Positions 47,441-57,964 of a stretch of DNA of 64,000 nucleotides are shown piece by piece (the first letter of the stretch is position 1; each line of letters begins with the position of its first letter). The translations under genes were made by a program, and so were the position numbers. The stretch comes from Hippophae tibetana. Taxonomy: Eukaryota; Streptophyta; Magnoliopsida; Rosales; Elaeagnaceae. The stretch lies in the NCBI GenBank assembly GCA_037013495.1, contig CM072810.1, positions 30,037,843 through 30,101,842 on the forward strand, given 5' to 3'. The notes under the pieces were generated by a model. The model searched no databases. It was not told where the DNA came from and saw nothing but the letters and a program-made list of their open reading frames with translations.

Positions 47441-50400
47441 GGTTATGGGTCGTGCACTTAAATGTATTCAATGTCTTTATATGTGTCAACTCCTTCAATT
47501 CCAAGTAAATCTTTACATGTTTCTCATTCACCTTGAATGAAATTTGATTCTTTGGGTCCATTAATTCTACAACTCCATATGGAAAGACTTGAACAACTTG
47601 AAATGGCCTATTCCATCTCTTCAACTTTCTTGGAAACAATTTAAAATGAGAATTAAATAAGAGAACTTTCATTCTAAGATAAAAGAGACTTATGGATTAT
47701 ACCTTTGTTATGGTAATGCATAGTGTGTTCTTTGTAGATTTTTGTATTTTTATAGGCTTTATTCTTAATCCCTTCTAGCTTATCAAGTTGATGTAAGCAT
47801 CTCTTTCTTGGTTGGTCAAATTTCATGTTTAACTACTTGATTGCCCAATATGACCTATGCTTATAATGCATCATTTTACTTGGTTGCCCAATCCTTCCTT
47901 AAAGACCATATTGTCTGTTGCAAGTTACCCTTGATTTTTCTATTACTTATCTCTACTTGACTAGAAGTTTATGGATGGAATGAAGTAGCCACCTTGTTTG
48001 TGATATTATATTTTTTTGTTAAGCCATCAAAGAGCTTATTTTAAAAGTGGCTCCCTTCATCACTGATTATGGCTCTAAGTATCAAAACCTAATAAACATT
48101 ACATACTTCAAAAATATAGCACAATTATCATCATTAGTTGTAGTTGGTATAGCTTAAACCCACTTGGACACATAATCAACTACAACCAATATATATTTAT
48201 ACCAAAATAATGGGGGAAGGATCCACAATGTGAATCCACCAAACATCAAAAATTTGAACATCTAAATTAATTGCCAAAGGCATCTCATCACGTTATCCTA
48301 TGTTACTTTTCCTTTGTCATATATAATATTACATGAAAAAATTACGAGCATCTTTAAACATAGGTTGCTACTAAAAACTAGATTGCAAGACCTTTAGAGC
48401 CATTTTCTCAGTGCCAAAATGGTCCCAACAATGAAGCTTATGAATAAGGCCAAATTTCTCACATGCTCCTCTTAAAGAATGCATATCATGATGTTTGATC
48501 TTGGCAAAGCTTAAACAAATAAGCGTCATCCCAAAAATAGTTCCTACAATCATCGAAAAATGTTAGGCCATAAAATTCCACTAGAAAGATAGTTTACTAT
48601 ATTTACATACCATGGGTTTGGGACTACTATAAACCATTATTCATTAGGAAAAGTTTCAACAACATCCATTTTGCTTATCACTCTCAGTAGTGTCAAAATC
48701 AAAAATTAACCCTGATAGATAGTCAGGTACTACATTTTTAGTTCCTTTCTTATCTGATCTCTAAGTTAAATTCTTGAAAAAGCAACACCCATCTAATCAA
48801 TCTTGGCTTAGCAATTAGTTTACTTAATGAATACCTCAAAGAAGCATGATAATGATGCACAATTACTTTAGACACTACCAAATAAGATTTAAATTTATCC
48901 AATGTAAACACAACAGCCAAAAATTCCTTTTTAGTGGTAGAATAATTATGGGTGTCATTGAGTCTTTTTCTAGCATAATAAATGATATGTAAATGCTTAT
49001 CAACACTCTACCCAAAACTACCCCTATAGAAAAATTAGAAGCATAACACATAATTTCAAAAGGTAAAGATCAATCTATTATCATGATAATAGGTCCAGAA
49101 GTTATTTTTTCTTACATGGTATAAACATAAATAAGGCAATCAATATCAAACACAAAGGAGACATCTTCGGATAATAGATTACATAAAAAATAAATTATTT
49201 AAAAAAATCTTTCAAGAATCTCCTTTAAAAACCTACATGTCCTAAGAAACTCTTAATTCTTTTTAAATTAGTAGGGGTGGTAATTTAGCAAGTAAATCAA
49301 TTTTAACCTTATCCACCTCTATACCTTTCTTGAAATAATATGTCCAAACGTAATGTCTTGTTTAATCATAAAGATATTTTTTTCCAACTAAGAGTTAAGT
49401 TGCATTAATGAATATTTTGAGATAAAGTCAACTTATGAAAACAATCATCAAATAAGGTTCCAAATATACAAAAGTCATCCACGTATACTTCAATGAATTT
49501 CCCAATGATATCTAAAAATATAGATATCATGCATCTTTGGAATGTGGCAAGAGCATTGCATAGATCAAATGGCATGCTTCTAAAGGAAAATGTCCCAAAT
49601 GGACAAGTGAATGTCATCCTTTCTTGATCTTCTAGTGAAATTGATACCTGGTAATATCCTAAAAGACCATTAGGAAAACAATATAAGTTATGCCCAACTA
49701 ATCTTTCTAACATTTGATCAATAAAAGTAAGGGGAAAGTAAAATTTCTTAGTGTACAAATTCATTTTTCAAAAGTCGATATACATCCTCCATCCTGTGAT
49801 GGTTCTAGTAGGCACTAACTCATTCATGTCATTTCTTTCCACGATAATCACTAATTTATTAGGTATCACATGTACTAGACTATATCACTTGCTATTAGAA
49901 ATAGGATAAATAATTCTTACCTCTAAGATTTTTAAATTTTAGTTTTTACTACTTCTTGTATAACATGGTTAAGCATTCTTTGGGTTTTTCTCATAAGTTT
50001 GGTATTATCCTCCAAATTAATCTTATGCGTACACATAGCAAGACTAATGTCTCTAATGTCTCCAATTATCCAACCTATAGCTTTCTTGAATTTTTTAAGC
50101 TGCCTCACTAGTTGTTCTTCTTAGGTTAGGGTTAAAGTAGAAGAGATAATTACCATGTAGGTCTACCTTCTCCCAAAAACACATATTTAGAGTGCTTAGA
50201 TACCACTTTTAGCTGTAGATTAGATGAAGTGTTTTCTTTCCCAGATGGGGTCCTAGGTAGATCTAAGGGTGTAATAGGCTCTTCGATTGGTTCAGTACTA
50301 TTTAACAATTCATGGAATCCCTTTGTCTCACTATATAACCTTCCTTTATTGTATCAATAGTTAAAGCATATTGAAGTTTATCCTACATCTTATCCTATAA

Positions 50401-51215
50401 AAAAGTGTTATGAGCAAGGGTATCCACATAATCAATGTATTAATACTCATCAACAATAGAAATAGAAGGAATGGGATAAGAATCAAAAACTTTAAAATGG
50501 ACCATCTCTCTTAAGACTATCCTAGTTAATCTCTTACTACAGACATCAATAGTAGTTTTGGTTATGGCCAAAAATAGCCTACTAAGAAGAATAGTATGGT
50601 ATTTTTCCATTGATGGACTTTCCTGCATATCCATTATTGTAAAATAAACAGGTAATATTAGTTTATCTATCTGTACAAGAAAATTGTCAACCATACCTTT
50701 GGGATATTTTATAGACATATATATCAGCTAATTGAAGGGACATGGTTGTGAGCTTCAAATCCCATAAACATAGTTACAAGAATATTGAGTAAGGCATGAG
50801 ATTAATACTTATACTAAATCTAGCATAGCCTTAAGTGCCTTTTTGTCCTCCATAGTAATATTAATATTAAAACTACCAGAATCCTTCAATTTTGGTGAAA
50901 GGTTTTGTTGAAGTACTACATTAGCAACTTCTAATACAATAACTCTTTTACTAACTTTATACTTTCTATTCTTAGTGTTCATTTTCTTAAAGCAATTTTC
51001 ATAAGAAGGCACATTCCTAATGACATAAGAGAGGTAAATTAATGTTAACCTTATAAAGTATATCAAATAAATAAAAAAAATATTATTTTGTTTAACCTTC
51101 TTAAGATGGTGTAGGAATGATATAGGTTGTGGGTATGTTTTAGTGGCTTGTGCAATTTAGGTGGGTTAGATGATCCTCCTTGAAAAACTCAAAAGGCTTT
51201 GTAATTTAAAATTTT
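47436..51215 (-). pseudogene. Protease-Pol of element E (dead)
   Basis: Minus-strand remnants collinear with the Pol at 57965-63136. From high to low coordinate: protease leader (GGSSNPP, then NVPSYENCFKKMNTKNRKYK), protease (DSGSFNINITMED and KALKAMLDL) and the protease tail at 50440-50718. Reverse transcriptase is at 49405-49764 (CPFGTFSFRSMPF, catalytic YVDD). Interrupted RNase H follows (about 48800-49100). The integrase zinc domain is at 48371-48553 (KALKVLQSSF after a decayed HHCC), then an interrupted core. The integrase C-terminus is at 47436-47672 ([14 protein letters not shown]). Stops and frame changes throughout. Confidence 0.82.
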
Positions 51216-51985
51216 ATATTTAATTTTATTTATTTGCTTTATTTAGTTTATTTATTGGTTTAGGAATGGTTAGGTTTAATTTTAAAATTTATAAAATTAA
51301 TATATTTTTAGTTGATTTTTAGAAAATGATTAAGTCTTTTTTCTATCAAATTAATATCTTAAACATATCATGTAGTAATATGATGATTAGCTTTTTGTCA
51401 TAGTTTGTGTTTCATGATTGATTGTTGAGATTGTGATAAACGCAAAATTAATGTTTGTGAATCAAATACTAGAGAATACCTTTTTTGATCCTATAAATCT
51501 TTCAATTCTAAGTGGTCATATTTCTTTTAATTCTTTAAAAACTCTTCTTATTATTCAAATTTTTAGATGATCTCTATAAGTTTTGTATTGAATGTTATAA
51601 TTTTTAACATATGATAAGTGTCATATACTTATTTCCATTATTTAGATTGAATGATTTGAGTAAAATTGAAAGTTTATACATATTTTTATCATGCATAACT
51701 TCCAAAAAATAGATATATCTAGGGTTTCCTAAAACCAGTATAAAGAAAGCCAAAATTAGTCACTCACCATAATTCTACAATCATGCACATGGGTCCACTC
51801 TCAAAAAAGAAGAAGAATATATCCTATAAAAAAGGGAAGAAAAATAAGAAAAAGAGAGAAAAATAAATAGTATAAACTAAATATTGTGACCTAAAAAGGT
51901 CTTAAAATTGTGAGAAATGACTATTACAAAAGAAAGATAGGAAATAAATATCTTTGAAGTCATTGCATTTTCATTCATCTCTAAA
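51216..51985 (+). mobile_element. Fragment of an Athila-like 3' internal tail (plus)
   Basis: Aligns in the same direction with 63590-64000: both carry a TTTTTGTCATA(G/A)-TAGT block, a TTTGTGAATC/TTATGAATTTG block, a GATGATCTCTATAGG/AAG block and CATGCATAACT/GACT. No coding sequence. Abuts truncated element E on the left and element C copy 2 on the right. Confidence 0.7.
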
Positions 51986-53144
51986 GGCATATGTTGAGAC
52001 TATAGGGCTTATCTAGAGAGATATTAGAGAGATTAATACAAAAGGCTAAATGTATGGATCCTCATAAGTGATCCATATATTTATAGCACATAAATGGTAC
52101 AGGTGTAAGCTAAACAATGTGTAAATGTAAATAAATGTGAGGAGGGCATTATTTAACTTAAGGTATAATGTGTCAAGGATACAGGTCGGGTTCAACCGTG
52201 CTTTCCATGAGGTCGTGTTGTGACCGAGCTTGAGATGACCTTGGGCTCAAGATGACATCGAGCTCAGTCTTTCTAGGCTCGAGCTGACATCGAGCTCGGT
52301 CTTGATAGGGGTTGAGGCTATATGGGCATAGTTTGTCCCATAGGTGGGATGTCTAGGGTGCTTCATCTTCTCTCTTGGGCTGGACTTGGGCCTAGTCTAT
52401 ATAAACTTTGGTATTCGGGTTGGTTCAGATGTCTAAACATCAAGTCCCTCCACTCTTTTAGCTCAAGCTTTAGTCTGAGGTGGAAGAGTAGATACCGGTC
52501 ACTAGATATGAACCATTCGACTTCCACCATAAATGCCTATCAATTGATTGGAAAGAGAAATCTAGTTTACCTATATAAAGGGGTGCTTGGGCTGGAACTT
52601 TATCATTTGTTCACCTAAAAAATCAAGAAATAGTGAAAACACGCTCTTTCGTTTCTCCTCGAGTTGTGAGAGATTTTTAGTTTGGTGGTAAGATTTCAGC
52701 TCATGTTAACATATTCTCTATTTATATTTTTTAGAACTTAAACGTAGATTTCCTAACGATTTGCTACTCTCTTTTTAGGTCGGTTTTAAAAGGAACATTT
52801 TCTTTAATTTTCATATCGTCTCTAGGTAATCTTTTTTTTTTGTATCTTACCACCTGCTACTATTTTGTCTTTATACTTTTGTATCTTTTATCAAAATGCA
52901 AAGGGAAGAGATATTAGCTTCTAGCTCGGGCTTGTGGTTGAGTCCATAGTATGCCAGTACAAGTGGAGACTCAAGGTCCTCTAGCCCGGGTTCTTCTAAT
53001 GCAACGAGTCGGTCCTTGTCACAACAATCTACCTCTGTCAACCATCCCTAAACTATTCCAAACGTGAGATTGAGCATGCCACAAACTCAGATTTCAATAT
53101 ATAGGACATGGAGGAAGAAAAACAGGAAAATAAGGTCTGGTGAA
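51986..53144 (+). mobile_element. Element C, copy 2 (5' part), interrupted by the Athila element
   Basis: Aligns with 16341-17150: GAGCTCGG repeats (52200-52310), AAACATCAAGTCCC block, TATATAAAG at 52572, conserved leader ending in TCGAGTTGTGAG. A short coding start is visible at 52897 (MQREEILASSSGLWLSP then a stop). Ends at 53144 where the 5' LTR begins. Confidence 0.65.
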
Positions 53145-53439
53145 TGATGAGTGCTCAAAAAGCACTAAAATAACCATGATTTTATGCACATTAATTGATT
53201 AAAAATATATATATATTTATATGTTTTATCATATATTTAAATAAATTTGTCTTTTTCGGAATCACGGGTATTTTTATTGTTTTTCAGGTATTTTGGCCTA
53301 AAAGCGCAACTTAAAGACGCAAAGAGGAATACTTGAAGCAATACATCACAAATATATTAATAAATAAATGGGGAAAGGTCAACAAACATGGAAAAATTGG
53401 ACAAAATGAGTCAAAAAGGTCAAAAATGTCAAAAAGGAG

Positions 53440-53760
53440 AAAATTGCGCCCAGCTGCCCAGCCGCGTGCCCAGCCCGCGCGCCCCAGCGCGATAGCGTCC
53501 CAATCCGCGCGCGCCCCAGCGCGCGGGTACAGTTCACCCGCGCCGAGCTGCGCGCAGAGACAGCCCCCCACGTGCCTACCAGCCCCTTCCATGCACGCCG
53601 ACGCCTTTTCGCCCCATTTTTCACGTGCAGCCGCCCCCATGACGTCATGATGACGTCATTAATGACCTCAGCATTTCCATTACGCGTTTTTACATTTTTT
53701 TAACATTGTTTTACTCATTTTTTCTCTCCATCCTCACCTATAAATACCCCCCTTCCCTTC
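53440..53760 (+). promoter_or_regulatory. LTR promoter: GC island, G-boxes, twin TGACGTCA, TATA box
   Basis: A strongly GC-rich block (53440-53640) in an AT-rich region. G-boxes CACGTG at 53569-53574 and 53622-53627. Two perfect TGACGTCA palindromes at 53640-53647 and 53651-53658, centres 11 bp apart. TATA box TATAAATA at 53739-53746, so transcription likely starts near 53770. TGACGTCA is a bZIP (TGA/CREB-type) site. Regulation itself is inferred. Confidence 0.7.
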
Positions 53761-54513
53761 ACTTCAAAACACACCTTCAAAACACACTTCTCTCTTCTTT
53801 CTTTCTCTTATTTCTTAGTTTTTGAGTTTTTCTTAGTTTCTTTCTTAGTTTCTAAGCTTTTCTTAGTTTCTTTCTTAGTTTTTAGTTCAATTTTCTTAGT
53901 TTTAGAGTTCTTCTCTTTTTGAGAGGAACTTGTAATGTTTTTGTAATTTATTAGCTTTTTGATTCAATAAATGGAAGTGCAAATTCCGCTTGGAGGTTTT
54001 CCAGCAACGGGAATAGCGTCGAAGTTCTGTAAGGATTTTATTTTCTTTACAATTATTTTTTATTCTTTATTCTTACATGTTATATTTAATTTGTCTGTGA
54101 TTAAATTTAACTGTGCTGGCTATTTATAATCATGATGTAATAATAACGTTGTTATGCTTGCGAAATATTAAATAGGTAAAAAATTCTAAAATGAATCGAT
54201 TTTATTTTTATTCAAGATTTTATATTAAGAATGTTAGAGAGAAATATATTATTTTTCATTACAAACTTAAATCTGAAAATTAGATTTTAAGGTTTAGTTA
54301 TCCGGTCTAATTTAGAGTAGTGCTCTTTTATTTGTTGGTACAATCGCCCGGTAGTTAGAGTGAAACTCTATTTCAAAAGTTTTTATAAGAATTATTATGT
54401 GAAAATGTATTGACAACATGTTTTCAATAGTGGTTTTAAAACTTGAAAGTTAGTACTCGGATAATTAAATTCTTAGATTTAATTTGGACATCTTCAATAA
54501 AGTTTAAACTGTC

Positions 54514-54665
54514 TAACCCCACCAAAGGTGGCATTTAAATGGTTCATTTTCAAATCTCTTAGAAAAAGGAATTAATTTAATTAACCAAATTAGTTATCAA
54601 CCCCACCCATAGGTGTTAATTGATTTGTTTAGTTAACAAAGAATATCTAACCCCACCAAAGGTGG
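54514..54665 (+). repeat. Three copies of a CCACC-AAA-GGTGG hairpin motif in U5
   Basis: TCTAACCCCACCAAAGGTGG at 54512-54531 and again at 54646-54665, with a diverged copy (CCCCACCCATAGGTG) at 54601-54615. The outer two have a perfect 5-bp stem with AAA loop. Confidence 0.75.
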
Positions 54666-55154
54666 TATTTATATAAAAAAGAGAGAATCAATAAATATCA
54701 ATTCATATCTTTAATAACCTAGATAATATGAGCAAGCATAATTAATTTAGTTATTATATCCATAAATACTCCACTAATATAAATGATAAAATTTGCATAA
54801 ATATTTATTGAATCTGTGTTTATATTTATTTTTAGATAAATATTTATTGAATTTGTATCTATGTTTATTTTTATGTTATTAGATTATATTTAATTAATCT
54901 GTATATATGTTTATTTTTATGTTAGATTAGGAACACAAAAACCAAACTATCGTGACAAGATGTTTAGGATTTAATTTCATTTTTAAAAGTTTGAATAATA
55001 AATTAAAAACCACATACATTCCTTCCTTAGATCGACCTTAGGAGTATACTTATCATTTTCTTCGAAATGATTCGTACACTTGCGAGAGTTTTATAAATAT
55101 TAAAACCAAAGTATTGGCAAGAATCGGCGATGCCGGTTTTCGCCATGAAGTTTT

Positions 55155-55171
55155 TGGCGCCGTTGCCGGGG
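55155..55171 (+). other. Primer-binding site, perfect match to tRNA-Asp(GTC)
   Basis: TGGCGCCGTTGCCGGGG is the exact complement of the 3' end (with CCA) of plant tRNA-Asp(GTC) as I know it. Six nt (AGTTTT) separate it from the LTR. Confidence 0.9.
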
Positions 55172-55419
55172 AAGGAATAGCATTTTTAAATTATTTATCA
55201 AAATTTTAAAAACATTTTTTGTGCTGTAAATAATTGTGATTTTTTGTAATAATAAAAATCAAATTTCAAAATTCATAAAAAATAAAAAAAATCAAATCAA
55301 ATCAAATCAAATAAAATCAAATAAAAAAATAAAATAAAATAAATTTTTTTTAATAGTAAAAATAATTTGAAATTTGAATAAAAATTTTTACCGTTCATGA
55401 ATAGTAAAAAAAAATTTCA

Positions 55420-55600
55420 AAAATTTTAAGTTAATAAGAAATAATATAGCGTGAATAGTAAAATAAAATTACTGTTCATGAATAGTAAAAAAAATAAAAA
55501 TTAAAAAAATTAAAAAATTACAAAAATTAAAATTACAAAAATTTTAAGTTAATAAGAAATAATATAGCGTGAATAGTAAAATAAAATTACCGTTCAAAAA
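55420..55600 (+). repeat. Direct repeat in the untranslated leader, offset 118 bp
   Basis: The block AAATTTTAAG, TTAATAAGAA, ATAATATAGCGTGAATAGTA occurs at about 55421-55480 and again 118 bp later. The motif GTTCATGAATAGTAAAA also recurs at 55393 and 55474. Confidence 0.75.
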
Positions 55601-55674
55601 AAAAATAAAAAAAAATTACTTGAATTTATACATAATTAAATAGTATGAAAAGTAAAAATCTAAGTGAGTTCTGT

Positions 55675-55783
55675 CTAGGAGACTAGTTTTTGGAAGCTTT
55701 TGTGCCACTAGTCTTTCCTAGGAACGTTGTTCTAGCTAGGAGAATGGTTTTTAAGGAGCCGTTGCACCACCATTCTTTCCTGG
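55675..55783 (+). ncRNA. Paired leader hairpins of identical design (possible packaging signal)
   Basis: Hairpin 1: CTAGGA+GACTAGT (55675-55687) pairs with ACTAGTC-TT-TCCTAG (55707-55721). Hairpin 2: CTAGGA+GAATGGT (55736-55748) pairs with ACCATTC-TT-TCCTGG (55769-55783). Each has 13 pairs, a 2-nt TT bulge at the same place and a 19-20-nt loop. Two stem positions differ between hairpins with both partners changed. They lie between primer site and gag, where retroelements keep dimerisation/packaging signals; that role is inferred. Confidence 0.65.
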
Positions 55784-55967
55784 GAGCACTCTTGGTTAAT
55801 ACTAATTATGTTATTTAAAAAAAATAATAGAATAAAAATAATAATAAATAAATAAATAAAAAAATTTAACTAGTTTTGTTTAGTGTTTTGTATTAAATAT
55901 CATGTAAATTTTCTCTAAATTTTTTATTTTGTTGACAGGAGTTTTAAATTTACGTTTACAATAGTCT

Positions 55968-57588
55968 ATGCGTGGTAGGAGATCCTTAGGAAACCCCCTT
56001 ACACCATATGTAAATAATATTCATAAATTTAAACAAGTGTCAACAAAAATGGATTCCACCCATCAACCTGTTTTTGAGCCAAACATAGAACCAAGTCTTA
56101 ATCCTTTACTAGAACCGAAAGAAATGGAAGAAAACCAACATGTTAGGGAAACCACTATGAAGGAGTTTGCAAGACCGGTGATTGGCATGGCAACTGCCGC
56201 TATCCAGTTGGGTGAGGTTGCTCGGAATTATGACCTAAAAAATATTCATTTTCTATGCTTCCTTCCTTTTATGGGCTACCTAATGAAGATTCTCTTTCCT
56301 TCATGAGAGATTTCTATGCTACGGTCCAAACATTCCCCTTCGGTATTCTAAACGAGGATCAACTTAGAATGAGATGTTTCCCCTACACCTTAAAGGATAA
56401 GGCCAAAACTTGGTTGATGTCACTTCCCCCAGGTTCTCTGATGACATGGGGTAACATTTACAATAAATTCATGGGAAAATTCTATTCCCACCAAAAAACA
56501 TCAGAGTTGAGAGGAAAGATTGCTACTTTCTCTCAGATGGAAGGAGAACCATTCCATGAAGCTTGGGATAGGTTCAAAATGTTTCTCACTAAATGTCCCC
56601 ATCACAGCTTTCCCCTGCAGTTGCAGAACCAATTCTTTTACGATGGACTTACACAACAATGTCAGTTCATTGTCGACAACGCTGCAGGAGGAGCAATAGG
56701 AGAAAAGACTGCCTCAGAGACGTATAACCTCTTTGAGATGTTGGGTGCTAATTCCCAACAGAAAAGCTCCCGAGTGACAAAAGCTGGAGTTCATGAAATC
56801 GACTCCAGTAATGAAGTTCAACAACAACTTGTTCAACTGGCCAAGCAAGTTGCCCTTCTCACTACACAAACCAACACCAATAATGAACAATATGGTTTGT
56901 ATAGCAACATGGGACATGGTACTGAAGCCTGTCCATATCAAGGAGAAACAACAACTGGACCTGAACAGGTTAATGTGTTGGGAGCATATCAACAGAGACA
57001 TATAACCTCTTTGAGATGTTGGGTGCTAATTCCCAACAGAAAAGCTCCCGAGTGACAAAAGCTAGAGTTCATGAAATCGACTCCAGTAATGAAGTTCAAC
57101 AACAACTTGTTCAACTGGCCAAGCAAGTTGCCCTTCTCACTACACAAACCAACACCAATAATGAACAATATGGTTTGTATAGCAACATGGGACATGGTAC
57201 TGAAGCCTGTCCATATCAAGGAGAAACAACAACTGGACCTGAACAGGTTAATGTGTTGGGAGCATATCAACAGAGACCAAGGTTTGACCCCAATTCAAAT
57301 ACCTATAATCCTGGGTGGAGAAGTCATCCAAATTTCTCCTGGAGGCAAAACAACCCTCCTTTCACTCAAAGCTCAAACCAGGTAGGCCAGCAATTCCACC
57401 CACCTATTCCAAGAAGCATTCCCAATAAACCAACCCTGGAGGACAACTTGAATTCTTTTATTCAAGTTTGTAGGGATAACCAATCTAAAACCAATCAACG
57501 GTTGGACTCTGTGGAAGCTTCTATCAAAAAGGTGGAAGTTCAAGTAGAACAGTTAGTTGAACATTTGCAAAAACAAAGCAAAGACTAA
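55968..57588 (+). pseudogene. Gag1, upstream of two gag genes, damaged
   Basis: A complete-length but broken Gag. The N-terminal part (55968-56250) includes FARPVIGMATAAIQLGEVAR. A 1-bp loss near 56248 shifts frame. The Gag core follows (56255-56720: MLPSFYGLPNEDS, DQLRMRCFPYTLKDKAKTWL, HEAWDRFKMFL). A 278-bp tandem duplication then breaks the frame again. The C-terminal part reads YNPGWRSHPNFSWRQNN, PTLEDNLNSFIQVCRDNQ and ends QLVEHLQKQSKD-stop. It has no RSGK linker or protease, so it stops as a free Gag. The zinc knuckle has lost its first two Cys (Y-x2-Y-x4-H-x4-C). It aligns along its length with gag2. The start is uncertain; a Met at 56049 is an alternative. Confidence 0.85.
56717..57278 (+). 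repeat. Recent 278-bp tandem duplication inside gag1
   Basis: 56723-57000 and 57001-57278 are almost identical; I see one clear difference in the coding part (GCTGGAGTT against GCTAGAGTT). AGAGAC is present at both outer edges and at the junction, pointing to a 6-bp microhomology. 278 is not a multiple of three, so it shifts frame. Confidence 0.92.
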
Positions 57589-57654
57589 TTTGATAGTCAA
57601 ATGAATTCAATGAAGAGGAGACATTGAGTTTTTCATTCTGCAATCTCCAAGCAA

Positions 57655-57704
57655 CGTCTTACTAGAAGACGATAAATTTTAGTCCTACATGGGAGGTCAC
57701 CCAT
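57655..57704 (+). other. Two-hairpin module after gag1
   Basis: CGTCTT-ACTAG-AAGACG (57655-57671) and ATGGG-AGGTCA-CCCAT (57689-57704), starting 67 nt after the gag1 stop. It matches in order and sequence the module after pol (63151-63196). Confidence 0.75.
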
Positions 57705-57964
57705 TATTGTATTTTCCTTTGTTTTCGTTTGCGTGTAATAAAATTCAAATGAAATAAATTCGTTTGTTTCAAAAATTGTGTCCATTCGTTAAAATTAAAA
57801 ATAAAAAAAAACAAAACAAAAAAAAAATTTAGGTTCCTTGCACCTTTTTGCTTTTACGTTTTATCAAGTTATAAATATTTATTAGAGATATCTACTATTG
57901 TTTTTTTTAAGAGCAAAATGTTGATACACAATAGGAGGAGGATCATTTTCAACTACAAACAACC
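57705..57964 (+). other. AT-rich spacer between gag1 module and gag2
   Basis: 260 bp of A- and T-runs without coding potential, ending ACAACCATGG around the gag2 start. Confidence 0.6.

Larger units (their letters stand above)
43971..51215 (-). mobile_element. Decayed Athila-like element E (minus), 5' truncated
   Basis: Internal region from post-pol sequence (43971-47435, interrupted by a solo LTR) through pol to the protease leader (51215), all on the minus strand and closely related to the 53145 element. The homology stops near 51216, where plus-strand Athila tail sequence begins. The gag and 5' LTR are lost. Confidence 0.8.
53145..55148 (+). repeat. 5' LTR of the Athila-like element
   Basis: Starts TGATGAGTGCTC. 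The end is placed at ATGA (55148) because the AGTTTT spacer to the primer site then equals that of the family B element, whose LTR ends ATCA; 55145 (CGCCA) is the alternative. U3 runs to about 53770, followed by a leader with about eight TTCTTAGTTT-type repeats (53810-53905), AATAAA at 53966-53971, and a long U5. Confidence 0.88.

Noticed and set aside
53311..53650. Overlapping open frames on both strands in the GC island
   Set aside because: Same cause: GC-rich LTR promoter DNA. The Ala/Arg-rich products resemble nothing known.
56714..57270. Two identical minus-strand open frames with a membrane-like product
   Set aside because: Exact antisense of the duplicated gag1 segment; shadow frames repeated because the DNA is duplicated.
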